Source: Sagittula stellata E-37 (GTDB taxonomy: Bacteria > Pseudomonadota > Alphaproteobacteria > Rhodobacterales > Rhodobacteraceae). From it: a DNA stretch of 64,000 nucleotides. The position numbers and the translations under genes are program-made. The notes under the pieces are model-generated. The model was not told the origin of the DNA. It did no database searches and saw nothing but the letters and a program-made list of their open reading frames with translations. Shown here in pieces: positions 1 through 8,567 of this stretch (within the stretch, counting starts at the first letter, position 1; each line of letters opens with the position of its first letter). The stretch lies in assembly GCF_039724765.1 (NCBI RefSeq), contig NZ_CP155729.1, forward strand, positions 4,101,501 through 4,165,500, in the 5' to 3' direction.

Positions 1-614
1 TCAAGCCGCGGTCCCGAACCCGGTCGACCGTAGTGCAGAACGTTCGGGGGCGCATGGAACACCCGGCCCAGCCCGTGGCCGCAGAAGTCGCGCACCACCG
101 ACATGCGGTGCCCTTCCACAAAGGTCTGGATGGCGTGGCCGATGTCACCGAAGGTGTTGCCGGGTTTCACCGCCTCGATCCCGTGCATCAGGGCGTCGTG
201 CGTGACCTCGATCAGCCGCTCCGCCTTGCGGGGCAGCTTGCCGGCGACATACATCCGTGAACTGTCGCCGAACCAGCCATCCAGGATCACCGTCACATCG
301 ATGTTCAGGATGTCGCCGTCCTTCAGCTTCTTGTCGCCGGGAATGCCGTGGCAGACCACGTGATTGACCGAGATGCAGGACGCATGCTGGTAACCCTTGT
401 AGCCGATGGTGGCCGAGGTGGTGCCCAGCTCCGTCACGCGGCGGGTGATGAAATCGTCGATCTCGCCGGTGGTTGCGCCGACATCCACCTTGTCCGCGAC
501 CTCGTCGAGGATCTGGGCCGCGACCTTGCCCGCCGCATGCATGCCGGCAAAGTCCGCAGCGTCATGGATGCGGATGCCCTCTCGGGTGATGCGGCCTGCG
601 GTATCCTGGTTCAA
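1..614 (-). CDS. map: Methionine aminopeptidase type I (3' end beyond window)
   Basis: This enzyme removes the initiator methionine from nascent proteins in the cytoplasm. The 204 codons present show the type I fold without an N-terminal extension. D106 and D117 (NIDVTV...DGWFGD, the family spacing of 11) and H180 (DFCGHG) are metal ligands, and H89 (VVCHGIP) is the substrate-side His. The two glutamate ligands would lie past the left edge. The start is a TTG at 614, chosen because GGAG sits 7 nt upstream and no ATG or GTG is available near the conserved N-terminus. A divergent secreted-protein gene starts 130 bp away. The identification is secure; the C-terminus is unseen. Confidence 0.95.
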   Translation of the reverse strand, partial: MNQDTAGRITREGIRIHDAADFAGMHAAGKVAAQILDEVADKVDVGATTGEIDDFITRRVTELGTTSATIGYKGYQHASCISVNHVVCHGIPGDKKLKDGDILNIDVTVILDGWFGDSSRMYVAGKLPRKAERLIEVTHDALMHGIEAVKPGNTFGDIGHAIQTFVEGHRMSVVRDFCGHGLGRVFHAPPNVLHYGRPGSGPRL

Positions 615-743
615 TGCGGGTCTCCGTTCACTTTCAGCAAGATTTAGGACCTTTTGGCCGAAGATGCCAGTGCGTCAGCTTGGCAATCCGCCCCGACGCG
701 GTCTAGGATTTGCCTTGTTTGATTGACTGACCGGATTTTCACC

Positions 744-1385
744 ATGAGACATTTGCTTCCGCTTTTCGCCTGCCTCGCCCTTGCCGCGCCCGTCCCGGCG
801 CTTGCCGACGCGTGCCGCGACCGGATCGCCGCCATGTTCGATGGCGGCCCGCTGGACCCGTTCGCACGGCCGCCGCACAGCTTTGTCGGCACGACCTACG
901 ACGCCGCCGGAAACGTCCGGTGGATCTACGAGGCGCGCTACGAGACACCGCTCAAGACCGTGGGCGGGATGCAGGGCGGGCAACAGGTTCTGCTCGACGG
1001 GTCCGACAGCTGGATGGGGGCGTCTCCCGACGGACCGTGGACGAAGGCCCCGAACCTGATCCCCGACGACCACGAAGGATTCATCCGCGCGCAAATGGCG
1101 CAGAACGTGAAGAACCTCGACCGCACCGACTGCCCCGGCATGGCGGACGTCGATGGCACGACACTGGAGAAGTTCGTCTATTTCACGAAGACCGACCCGA
1201 CGCCCGAATCCGCCGGGGCTTGGTTCGGCGCCCTGAACACCGTTTTCGTCCACCCCCAAAACGGCCGGGTGATGCGCTGGGAGACCTCCGAAAGCGTGGC
1301 GCATTACGCGCCTGATCCGTCCGGCGACGTTCAGGTGAACGTGTACACCTACGATCCGGCGATCACCGTCTCTCCGCCCAGGTGA
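744..1385 (+). CDS. Secreted protein of unknown function
   Basis: I do not recognise this 213-residue protein. It starts at an ATG whose product opens with a clear Sec signal peptide (residues 1 to about 21: charged MRH, hydrophobic core, cleavage near ALA-DAC). The mature part is acidic and aromatic-rich, with two widely spaced cysteines (CRDR near the N-terminus, DCPG mid-protein) that could form a periplasmic disulfide, and no transmembrane helix. An in-frame TTG 21 nt upstream exists, but the ATG gives the better signal peptide. It stands alone, 70 bp before a co-directional phosphatase-like gene. Probably periplasmic; function unknown. Confidence 0.7.
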   Translation: MRHLLPLFACLALAAPVPALADACRDRIAAMFDGGPLDPFARPPHSFVGTTYDAAGNVRWIYEARYETPLKTVGGMQGGQQVLLDGSDSWMGASPDGPWTKAPNLIPDDHEGFIRAQMAQNVKNLDRTDCPGMADVDGTTLEKFVYFTKTDPTPESAGAWFGALNTVFVHPQNGRVMRWETSESVAHYAPDPSGDVQVNVYTYDPAITVSPPR

Positions 1386-1455
1386 CGGCCCGAAGAACCT
1401 TTCCCTCCGGTGCGCGGCGGCGTAAGGCGCGCGTGAGTATTGGAAAGGACGTCCC

Positions 1456-2115
1456 ATGTCGCATGTCACCCTTGTCCGCCACGGCCAGGCCAATTCCGCC
1501 GCGCGGGACGAATTGGAATATGACCGCCTGAGCGAGCTTGGCTGGCAACAGGCGGAATGGCTGGGCGGCTGGTTCCGCTCCACCGGAGAGAAGTTCGCGC
1601 GGGTCTACACCGGCACCCTGCGCCGGCATGTCGAAACCGCCGAGGCCATCGCGCCCGACTGTCTCGAAGGGCCGATCCGCGACCCGCGCCTGAACGAGCT
1701 GTCCTATTTCGACCTCGCCACACTGGTCGAGTCGCAGCACGGCCTGATGATGCCGGTGGACCGGGAGGCCTTTGTCTCGCACCTGCCGAAGATGTTCGGA
1801 CTCTGGCAGGAAGATCGGATCGAGGATGCGCCGGAAACCTTCGCCGCCTTCGAAGCCCGCGTCCGCGCGGCACTGACAGAGATCGCCGAGGGTGAGGGAC
1901 GCGCTCTGATCGTCACCTCCGGTGGGCTGATCGGCATGGCGATGCGGATCGTGATGCGGCTGGACCTGACGGCCATGGCCCATGCCTGCCTCGCGATCGA
2001 GAATACCTCGCTGCACCGTATCCAGCCGCTGCCGAGCGGGCTGGCGCTGACGCAGTTCAACGCGCTGCCGCATCTGGATACGCCGGACCGCCTGTTCGCG
2101 CGCAGCCACCTCTAG
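1456..2115 (+). CDS. Histidine-phosphatase superfamily protein lacking the second His
   Basis: This 219-residue protein belongs to the phosphoglycerate-mutase-like histidine phosphatase family. The phospho-acceptor motif RHG is at residues 8-10 and an arginine of the phosphate pocket follows (TLRRH, R56/R57). The second catalytic-pocket histidine, normally in an S-H-G-G context near the C-terminus, is replaced: the segment reads VTSGGLIG, with Ser at 155. Activity may therefore be reduced or altered, although the fold and first motif are intact. AAAGGA precedes the ATG. No neighbour points to a substrate. Family assignment is good; specific function is unknown. Confidence 0.8.
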   Translation: MSHVTLVRHGQANSAARDELEYDRLSELGWQQAEWLGGWFRSTGEKFARVYTGTLRRHVETAEAIAPDCLEGPIRDPRLNELSYFDLATLVESQHGLMMPVDREAFVSHLPKMFGLWQEDRIEDAPETFAAFEARVRAALTEIAEGEGRALIVTSGGLIGMAMRIVMRLDLTAMAHACLAIENTSLHRIQPLPSGLALTQFNALPHLDTPDRLFARSHL

Positions 2116-2208
2116 ACGGTTCGCGCTCCGAAATCGGCGCTTTCCGCTTGAACCCCGGCGCGGGGGACGCTTCCCTGCGCGGACACGAAGAACACGGGAG
2201 ACACGCGC

Positions 2209-3264
2209 TTGACCCACCTCTGGATCCGCTCCGAGAGCCGCCCCAACGAAGAGCGCGTCGGCCTGACGCCCGATGGGGTGAAGGCCCTGCGCGCAAAGGG
2301 CATCGCCGTGACAGTGGAGGAAAGCCCCCACCGCGTGCTGCCACTGGACAGCTTCACAGCCGCAGGTGCCGATGTCGCACCCGAGGGGTCATGGCCCGAC
2401 GCGCCGGCCGACGCCATCGTTTTCGGCCTGAAGGAACTCCCGGACGATGGCATGGCCCTGCGCCACCGGCACATCATGTTCGGCCATGCCTTCAAGCGGC
2501 AGTCCGGCTGGGATGGCTTCCTGCGCCGTTTCGGCGAAGGAGGCGGCGCGCTCTACGATCTCGAATATCTCGTCGACAAGGACAACCGGCGGGTCGCGGC
2601 CTTCGGGTTCTGGGCGGGCTACGCCGGGGCTGCGGTCAGCGCACTGGCCTGGGCGGCGCAGGCGCGCGGCACGGTCTGCGGCCCTGTCGGCACGTGGAAG
2701 GACGCCGACGCCCTTCAGGACGAGGTTCGCGCGGCGCTGGCCGACGCCCCTCAGGCCCGCGCCCTCGTGATCGGCGCGCTGGGGCGTGTGGGGTCGGGCG
2801 CGCAGAAGTTGTGCGAACAGATGGGCATACCGGTGACCGGCTGGGACATGGCCGAGACCGCACACGGCGGCCCCTTCCCCGAAGTGCTGGAGCATGAAAT
2901 CTTCTTCAACTGCATCCTCGCCATGCCGGGCGTGCCGGTCTTCGTGCCGCCGGACGCAGGCGGTCGGGCGCGCCGCCTGGGCGTGATCGGCGACATCGCC
3001 TGCGATCCGTCGAGCGACTACAACCCCGTGCCTGTCTACGACGCGGTGACAAGCTGGGAGTCGCCGGTGGTCCGGGTGCACGACGCGCCGCCGCTGGACG
3101 TGATGGCGATCGACAACCTCCCCTCTCTCCTGCCGCTGGAATCCTCGCTGGACTTCGCGGCGCAGCTTCTGCCGCACCTGCTGACACTCGACCGGATCGA
3201 CGCGGGCGTCTGGGGGCAGGCACATACGACATTCGAAACACATCTGAAGGAGGCCACGGAATGA
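2209..3264 (+). CDS. Saccharopine dehydrogenase, L-lysine-forming (Lys1/LKR-like)
   Basis: This 351-residue protein resembles the alanine-dehydrogenase/transhydrogenase-fold saccharopine enzymes (yeast Lys1, the LKR half of plant LKR/SDH), opening with the typical SESRPNEERVGLTPDGVKAL segment. It is expected to join lysine and 2-oxoglutarate into saccharopine with NAD(P)H. The start is a TTG at 2209, supported by GGGAGA about 8 nt upstream and by alignment to the expected N-terminus. Its stop overlaps the ATG of the next gene by 4 nt, so the two enzymes are translationally coupled and probably act in sequence in lysine catabolism. Confidence 0.87.
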   Translation: MTHLWIRSESRPNEERVGLTPDGVKALRAKGIAVTVEESPHRVLPLDSFTAAGADVAPEGSWPDAPADAIVFGLKELPDDGMALRHRHIMFGHAFKRQSGWDGFLRRFGEGGGALYDLEYLVDKDNRRVAAFGFWAGYAGAAVSALAWAAQARGTVCGPVGTWKDADALQDEVRAALADAPQARALVIGALGRVGSGAQKLCEQMGIPVTGWDMAETAHGGPFPEVLEHEIFFNCILAMPGVPVFVPPDAGGRARRLGVIGDIACDPSSDYNPVPVYDAVTSWESPVVRVHDAPPLDVMAIDNLPSLLPLESSLDFAAQLLPHLLTLDRIDAGVWGQAHTTFETHLKEATE

Positions 3265-4391
3265 CGGTACACTGGATCGGAACGGGGCTGTCGACGGTCC
3301 CGGGACTGCGGCGGCTGATCGACGAGGGCGTGCCGATGACGGTCTGGAACCGCACGGTGGACAAGGCGCGCACGGCGGTCGGCGACAGGGACGTGGAGGT
3401 CCGCGCCTTTACCCCCGATGCTCTGAAGGGCGCGCTGGAGCCGGGCGACGTGGTGGTCTCCATGCTCCCCGCGGACTGGCACGTGCCGCTGGCCGAGATG
3501 GCGCTGGAGGCGGGCGCGCAGTTTGTCTCGTCCTCCTACATCTCGCCCGAGATGCGAGCGCTGGAGTCGAAGGCGCGGGCGGCGGACGCGCGGCTGGTGA
3601 ACGAGGTCGGCCTCGACCCCGGCATCGACCACCTGATGGCGCACTGGCTGGTGGCCGACTACAAGGCTTCGCCCGCGTTCGACAAGGAGAACGCGGTCTC
3701 CTTCACCTCCTACTGCGGCGGTGTGCCGAAGGTGCCCAACGCCTTCCGGTACAAGTTCTCCTGGGCGCCGGTTGGCGTGCTGAAGGCCCTGCGCTCGCCT
3801 TCACGGTCCATCCGGCACCATGAAACGCTGGAGGTGGCGCACCCCTGGGACGCGCTGACACGCTACGACGCGCCGCTCGACCCACCGGAAAGCTTCGAGG
3901 TCTACCCCAACCGCGACTCGCTGCCGTTCATGGCGGAGTACGGCTTTGGCGGCGACTGGAAGGTGAAGGACTTCGTGCGCGGCACGCTGCGGCTGAACGG
4001 CTGGGCGGAGGCGTGGAAGGACATCTTCGCCGAGGCGCCGGCGGCCTCGGACGCGCGCCTGCAGGAGATCGCCGACAAGCTGCTGGCCGAGAACGGATAC
4101 GACGAGGGCGAGCCGGATCGCGTGGTGCTCTGCGTGTCGCTGAAGGCCGAGCGCGAAGGCAGACCGGTCTACCACAAGACATGGGTGATGGACGCCTGGG
4201 GCGACGCGCGCGGCTCGGCCATGGCGCGGCTGGTGTCGGTGCCGGTGAGCTGGGCGGTGCAGGCGGTGCTGGCCCGCGAGGTGCCCGCCGGCGTGAGCGC
4301 GGCACCCTCCGACCCGCGGCTGGTGACGCGCTGGCTGGACGGCGTGCAGGAGCTGGCGCAGCGCATGACCGTTGTGGATCACCTGTCCTGA
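3261..4391 (+). CDS. Saccharopine dehydrogenase family, glutamate-forming type (Lys9/SDH-like)
   Basis: This 376-residue protein has an N-terminal Rossmann fold (IGTGLSTVPGL near residue 6) and a C-terminal saccharopine-dehydrogenase region including NEVGLDPGIDHLMAHW around residue 115. The expected reaction splits saccharopine into glutamate and aminoadipate semialdehyde. It is coupled by an ATGA overlap to the Lys1-like gene upstream, giving a two-enzyme saccharopine route. This route is uncommon in bacteria but reported in roseobacters. No aminoadipate-semialdehyde dehydrogenase is seen nearby. A role as another reductase cannot be excluded from sequence alone. Confidence 0.85.
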   Translation: MTVHWIGTGLSTVPGLRRLIDEGVPMTVWNRTVDKARTAVGDRDVEVRAFTPDALKGALEPGDVVVSMLPADWHVPLAEMALEAGAQFVSSSYISPEMRALESKARAADARLVNEVGLDPGIDHLMAHWLVADYKASPAFDKENAVSFTSYCGGVPKVPNAFRYKFSWAPVGVLKALRSPSRSIRHHETLEVAHPWDALTRYDAPLDPPESFEVYPNRDSLPFMAEYGFGGDWKVKDFVRGTLRLNGWAEAWKDIFAEAPAASDARLQEIADKLLAENGYDEGEPDRVVLCVSLKAEREGRPVYHKTWVMDAWGDARGSAMARLVSVPVSWAVQAVLAREVPAGVSAAPSDPRLVTRWLDGVQELAQRMTVVDHLS

Positions 4392-4401
4392 GCGCCCGCT
4401 T

Positions 4402-4854
4402 ATGAGGTTATGGGCTCTGCCGTTGTTGATATGGCCCGGTGTCGTCGCGGCGGCGCCGGTCTGCCAGGATGTCTCGGCCAGGGAAGGCTGGCAGCAGGCG
4501 ATCTTTCCGGTAGGGATCGTCGAGGACGTCCAGGTGACGGGCGCATGGACGGTTGCGGACGGCGTGCACGAGCCGGTGGGCGCGCCGGGCCACCTTGGCG
4601 CCGTGGCGGAGGTCCTGTCCCAGAGCGGGACGCGGCGTGTGGACCCGGGCGCGGCGCATGGCACGCTGCTTTACAGGGTAGAGGCGAACGGCGTGTCGCG
4701 GCAGGGCACCTGGGCCGCGTTCAAGACAGCCCTCGATTCGACGGGGCCGTTCCGGATGAACGGCGGCACGCTGCTGTTCCGGATCAACGAGACCGACCCG
4801 GGGCTGTCCGACAACGCCGGTACGCTGACGGTATGCTTGATGTATACGGAGTGA
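4402..4854 (+). CDS. Small secreted protein of unknown function
   Basis: This is a 150-residue unrecognised protein with a Sec signal peptide (MRLWALPLLIWPGVVAAAP). Two cysteines, one just after the predicted cleavage site (PVCQD) and one six residues from the C-terminus (VCLMYTE), suggest a terminus-to-terminus disulfide in the periplasm. The start at 4402 is 10 nt after the stop of the saccharopine gene, so it is probably co-transcribed, although nothing links it functionally to lysine breakdown. The first in-frame ATG upstream lies inside the preceding gene and would spoil the signal peptide. Confidence 0.65.
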   Translation: MRLWALPLLIWPGVVAAAPVCQDVSAREGWQQAIFPVGIVEDVQVTGAWTVADGVHEPVGAPGHLGAVAEVLSQSGTRRVDPGAAHGTLLYRVEANGVSRQGTWAAFKTALDSTGPFRMNGGTLLFRINETDPGLSDNAGTLTVCLMYTE

Positions 4855-4861
4855 CGGCGCG

Positions 4862-4886
4862 CAGGCGGAGTAAATCTCCGCCCTAC
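4862..4886 (-). repeat. GTAGGG-type hairpin element, copy 1
   Basis: Read on the minus strand this begins GTAGGGCGGAG and closes with CTCCGCCTG, a perfect 7-bp stem (GGCGGAG/CTCCGCC) with a 5-nt loop. It lies in the convergent space between a plus-strand secreted-protein gene and the minus-strand CoA-transferase. Similar copies occur at 36916, 55189 and 63932. Confidence 0.6.
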
Positions 4887-4923
4887 GGAAAGTCGGGTGT
4901 CCGTTTCTCCGACCGAAACGGCG

Positions 4924-4983
4924 GAGGGGGCCCTGTCCCCGCCCCTTCGGGCCCCCCCGAGGTATTGTCGCCAAGATGAAGGG
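4924..4983 (-). repeat. 3' element (CTTCATCTTGG...ATACCT + G-rich hairpin), copy 1
   Basis: Directly after the CoA-transferase stop codon the minus strand reads CTTCATCTTGG, then an AT-richer linker, then ATACCTCGGGGGG and a GC-rich inverted repeat. The same order recurs downstream of sfsA (10908), at 20542, and at 42524, 42564 and 61297. It may be a terminator or RNA 3'-end element; no U-tract is present. Confidence 0.6.
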
Positions 4984-4985
4984 AA

Positions 4986-6110
4986 TCAGTCCGCCTTGGG
5001 CAGCCGCGGGGCGGCGCGGTCGAGCGCGAGATCGGCATCGGAGAACCGGAAGGGCGAGCGGACGCCGGGGATGCCTTCGGGGGCGATCCGCAGGCCGCGG
5101 GCAACGACCTGCGGGTCGGCGAAGACCTCGGCCATGTCGTTTATCGGGCCGGCGGGAATGCCTTCGGCCTCGCAGGCCGCCAGCAGGTCGTCCTTCGTCA
5201 ATTGACGGGTGCCGGATTCCAGCCGTTCGGTCAGTTGCGCACGATGGGCGATGCGGGCGGCGTTGGAAATGTATTCAGGCTGTGTACCGATATCCTCCAT
5301 GCCGAGCACACGGGTCAGGCGCCGGAACTGCGCATCGTTGCCGGTGGCGATGATGATGTGCCCGTCACTGCATTCGAAGACCTGGTAGGGCGTGAGGTTC
5401 GGGTGGTAATTGCCGGTGCGTTCCGGCGGGGTCCCGGTGGAGAGGTAGTTGAGCGCCTGGTTCGCCATGGTTGCCACGGCGCAATCCAGAAGCGCCATGT
5501 CGATGTGCTGACCGCGCCCGGTGCGGTCGCGCTGGTGGATCGCGGCGAGGATGGCGGAAACGCTGTAGAGCCCTGTGAAGAGGTCGGTGATTGCCACGCC
5601 GGCGCGCTGCGGTTCGCCGTCCGGCGCGCCGGTGATCGACATGAAGCCCGACATGCCCTGAATGATGTAGTCGTAGCCCGCACGGTGCGCATAAGGCCCG
5701 TCCTGCCCGAAACCGGTGATCGAGCAGTAGACGAGACGCGGGTTCAGCTTGGCCAGCGACGGGTAGTCGAGACCGTATTTCGCCAGCCCGCCGACCTTGA
5801 AATTCTCGATCAGGATGTCGGCATCCGCCACCAGATCCCGCACCCGGGCCTGACCTTCTTCGGTCGTCAGGTCCACCGCCACCGATGTCTTGCCCCGGTT
5901 GCACGAATGGAAGTAGGCGGCGGAGCGATCGTCTTCGCGGTCGATGAAGGGCGGCCCCCAGCGGCGCGTGTCGTCGCCTGCGACGGCCTCGACCTTGATG
6001 ACGTCGGCGCCCATGTCGGCCAGCGTCTGGCCGGCGAAGGGACCTGCCAGGATGCGGGCCAGCTCGACGACCTTGAGGCCTTCGAGCGGGCCGCGCGGTG
6101 CCGACGTCAT
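4986..6110 (-). CDS. Family III CoA-transferase (CaiB/BaiF)
   Basis: This 374-residue cytoplasmic enzyme transfers CoA between carboxylic acids. The N-terminal signature (GLKVVELARILAGPFAGQTLADMGADVIKVE) and the segment AGVAITDLFTG, whose D176 matches the catalytic aspartate of formyl-CoA transferase, are both present. The substrate cannot be read from the sequence. Its ATG overlaps the stop of dsbA by 4 nt, so it is the last gene of a dciA-dsbA-caiB unit. Its last 34 codons recur as an orphan fragment near 20432, together with the same downstream repeat. Confidence 0.9.
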   Translation of the reverse strand: MTSAPRGPLEGLKVVELARILAGPFAGQTLADMGADVIKVEAVAGDDTRRWGPPFIDREDDRSAAYFHSCNRGKTSVAVDLTTEEGQARVRDLVADADILIENFKVGGLAKYGLDYPSLAKLNPRLVYCSITGFGQDGPYAHRAGYDYIIQGMSGFMSITGAPDGEPQRAGVAITDLFTGLYSVSAILAAIHQRDRTGRGQHIDMALLDCAVATMANQALNYLSTGTPPERTGNYHPNLTPYQVFECSDGHIIIATGNDAQFRRLTRVLGMEDIGTQPEYISNAARIAHRAQLTERLESGTRQLTKDDLLAACEAEGIPAGPINDMAEVFADPQVVARGLRIAPEGIPGVRSPFRFSDADLALDRAAPRLPKAD

Positions 6111-6793
6111 TCGCCGAGCTTCTCGTCGAGGATCTTCGAAAAGTCCCGGTAGTTCATGTTCGAGTACTTCTCGCCGTCGATGATGAAGGACGGTGTCGAA
6201 TCGATGCCGTCGCGCTTGGCGTTTTCCTGGAACCAGACGAGGAGGGTGCGCAGCTTGTCTCCGTCGGCAAGGCAGGCGTCGAGCTGTTCGTTGTCGATCC
6301 CTGCAATGCGGCCGATCTTTCGTAGCTCATCCGCGACACCGGCGTCGTTGCCGTCGCGCGCGGGGGCGAGGATGGTGTCCTGGCCCTTGTAGATCAGGTC
6401 GGTGATGCCGAAGAACTTCTCGGGGCCGCCGCAGCGCGCGATCATCGACCCCCACATGCCGTACTTGTCGAAGTAGACCTCGCGGTAGATGAACTTCACC
6501 TTGCCGGTGTCGACGTAGTTCTTCTTCAGTTCGGGGATCAGGGTCTTTGCCGCGTTGGCGCAGTGCGGGCATGTATACGAGGCGTATTCAATGACCTCGA
6601 CCGGTGCGTCCGGGTCGCCCATGACCATCTCGGTGATGGTGGATGTGTCGACCTCTGCGGTGCTTTCCTGCGCGTTGGCCGCACCGGGAAGCGCGATGTT
6701 CGCGCCGGTGCCCTGCGCGCCCTGCGTGATGTACCACGCGCCGCCTGCTGCCAGTCCCAGCGCCACGAGGGCGCCCGAAAGGATCCTGTTCAT
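6107..6793 (-). CDS. DsbA-family periplasmic thiol-disulfide protein
   Basis: This 228-residue secreted thioredoxin-fold oxidoreductase has an N-terminal signal or anchor (residues 1-22), the active site CPHC at 75-78, a helical insertion with one further cysteine pair, and the cis-proline loop in DSTPSF. It is expected to form or shuffle disulfides in periplasmic proteins; no dedicated DsbB is visible. It is co-transcribed between the DciA-like gene (20 bp upstream) and the CoA-transferase (4-nt overlap). The CPHC dipeptide is that of classical DsbA. Confidence 0.9.
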   Translation of the reverse strand: MNRILSGALVALGLAAGGAWYITQGAQGTGANIALPGAANAQESTAEVDTSTITEMVMGDPDAPVEVIEYASYTCPHCANAAKTLIPELKKNYVDTGKVKFIYREVYFDKYGMWGSMIARCGGPEKFFGITDLIYKGQDTILAPARDGNDAGVADELRKIGRIAGIDNEQLDACLADGDKLRTLLVWFQENAKRDGIDSTPSFIIDGEKYSNMNYRDFSKILDEKLGE

Positions 6794-6813
6794 CTGTCTT
6801 GCCTCTCTTGAGT

Positions 6814-7368
6814 TCAGTCCGCAGAGCGGGGCTCGCGCCGCCCTGCCTTCGATATGACGTTTGCCCCCAGACGTTCAAGCGCTGCGCGCAGGCCCTCGTC
6901 GGTCACGGCCTGCGCCGCTTGCCGGGCTTCCGCCACCGCTTGCGGATCGGGGGTACGACCGGTCTCCTCCGGTTTGCGGTGCCGGAAGTCCGCCTGCCCC
7001 TCGGCAAAGCCGGTGGGCGCGGTCTGGGTCAGGATGACGTGGCGGATCGCCGGGTAGCCGTAGACCGCATTGATCCGGTCGAGGATCTCGCGTTTGCGCA
7101 TTTCCAGCATCGGGGCGAAGGCGCCGCGGGTCAGGATCACCAGCTTGGCGCCCTGCGAATCGTTGGTCGTCCCATCGTAGCGGACACGACCGTAGCGCAC
7201 TTCGACGGGGCGGCACATGCCGGCCAGTTCAGCGCCCACGATCTCCTCCCAGTGGGTGAGGATGCGGGACTTGGCAAAACCGCGTGTCTCCGAGGCCTTG
7301 CGGATCTGGCCCGAAAGCAGCTTCTCGGTCCGGGCGAACCCGTATGTGGTCGACTTGCGTTGCGCCAT
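6814..7368 (-). CDS. DciA-like DUF721 protein
   Basis: This 184-residue protein carries the DUF721 core in residues ~15-105 (SETRGFAKSRILTHWEEIVGAELAGMCRPVEVRYG...GAKLVILTRGAFAP shape). Members termed DciA load the replicative helicase DnaB in bacteria that lack DnaC/DnaI. The remaining C-terminus is low-complexity and charged. It is divergent from mutY across a 64-bp gap that must hold both promoters, and contains the palindrome CCCGTACGGG. Family assignment is firm; the helicase-loader role is inferred from the family. Confidence 0.85.
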   Translation of the reverse strand: MAQRKSTTYGFARTEKLLSGQIRKASETRGFAKSRILTHWEEIVGAELAGMCRPVEVRYGRVRYDGTTNDSQGAKLVILTRGAFAPMLEMRKREILDRINAVYGYPAIRHVILTQTAPTGFAEGQADFRHRKPEETGRTPDPQAVAEARQAAQAVTDEGLRAALERLGANVISKAGRREPRSAD

Positions 7369-7432
7369 GATTGACTCCCCGTACGGGAGGCTATTCTAAG
7401 GCCACCGCCCCCGGGCGCCAGCCCCGAAGTTC

Positions 7433-8506
7433 ATGAGGTATTCACCCTTGCGTGACCCCGCCGATGCCGCAGACCTGCTGCAATGGTACGACCGCCATGC
7501 CCGCGACCTGCCGTGGCGCGTGGGGCCTTCCGCGCGCGCAAAGGGCATTGCGCCCGATCCCTACCGGATCTGGCTTTCGGAGATCATGCTGCAGCAGACG
7601 ACCGTCGCGGCGGTGAAGGACTATTTCCGTCTCTTCACGGAGCGTTGGCCGACGGTGGACGCGCTGGCCGCCGCGCCGGACGCGGAGGTCATGGCGGCCT
7701 GGGCGGGTCTGGGGTACTACGCCCGCGCCAGGAACCTGCTGAAATGCGCCCGCGTCGTCGCGGAGGAAACCGGCGGGGTGTTCCCGGCGGATCACGACGT
7801 GCTGCTGACGCTGCCGGGGGTAGGCCCCTACACCGCGGCGGCAATCTCCGCCATCGCCTTCGACGTGCCACGGGTGGTGGTCGACGGCAACGTCGAGCGG
7901 GTCATGGCCCGCCTTCACGACGAGCACACGCCCCTGCCCGCGGCCAAGCCGATCCTGACCGCCTATGCCGCCGCGCTGACACCGAACGCGCGGCCCGGGG
8001 ACTATGCGCAGGCGGTCATGGACCTTGGCGCGACAATCTGCACACCGAAGCGCCCGGCCTGCGGGCTCTGCCCCTGGCGGACCTCCTGCGCGGCCTGGGC
8101 CAACGGCACCGCCGCAGAGCTGCCGAAGAAGGCGCCGAAGAAGCGCAAGCCGGTGCGGCAAGGAGTGGCTTACCTCGCCCGGCGCGTGGATGGCGCGTGG
8201 CTGTTGGAGACGCGTCCCGACAAGGGTCTGCTGGGCGGGATGCTGGGCTGGCCGGGGACGGACTGGCTGGACGTCGAAGGCCCCGCGCCGGACGAAGATC
8301 CGCCGATCCGCGCCGAGTGGAAGACGGTCGGCGGTGAGGCCCGGCACACCTTCACTCACTTTCACCTGCGGCTGGTGGTGAAGACTGCTTTGGTGCCCAT
8401 GGACAGAAAGCCACATCGCGGGGATTTCATCGCCTTGCCGGATTTCAGCCCAAGTGATCTGCCAACGGTGATGCGGAAGGCCTTTGACCTCGCGCAAGGC
8501 AGGTGA
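7433..8506 (+). CDS. mutY: A/G-specific adenine glycosylase
   Basis: This 357-residue base-excision enzyme removes adenine mispaired with 8-oxoguanine. It has the catalytic Glu in LSEIMLQQTT, the helix-hairpin-helix LPGVGPYTAAA with the downstream Asp in VVDGNVERV, the 4Fe-4S ligands C-x6-C-x2-C-x5-C (CTPKRPACGLCPWRTSC), and a C-terminal NUDIX-like 8-oxoG recognition domain (residues ~230-350). The ATG at 7433 is used. A TTG five codons on, with GAGGT about 9 nt ahead of it, is a plausible alternative. Divergent from the DciA-like gene. Confidence 0.95.
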   Translation: MRYSPLRDPADAADLLQWYDRHARDLPWRVGPSARAKGIAPDPYRIWLSEIMLQQTTVAAVKDYFRLFTERWPTVDALAAAPDAEVMAAWAGLGYYARARNLLKCARVVAEETGGVFPADHDVLLTLPGVGPYTAAAISAIAFDVPRVVVDGNVERVMARLHDEHTPLPAAKPILTAYAAALTPNARPGDYAQAVMDLGATICTPKRPACGLCPWRTSCAAWANGTAAELPKKAPKKRKPVRQGVAYLARRVDGAWLLETRPDKGLLGGMLGWPGTDWLDVEGPAPDEDPPIRAEWKTVGGEARHTFTHFHLRLVVKTALVPMDRKPHRGDFIALPDFSPSDLPTVMRKAFDLAQGR

Positions 8507-8567
8507 TGCGTGCTTGGGTCAGGGTCGCGTCAGAACTATACACGGTCCCGAACACCGGAGCAGTCCC

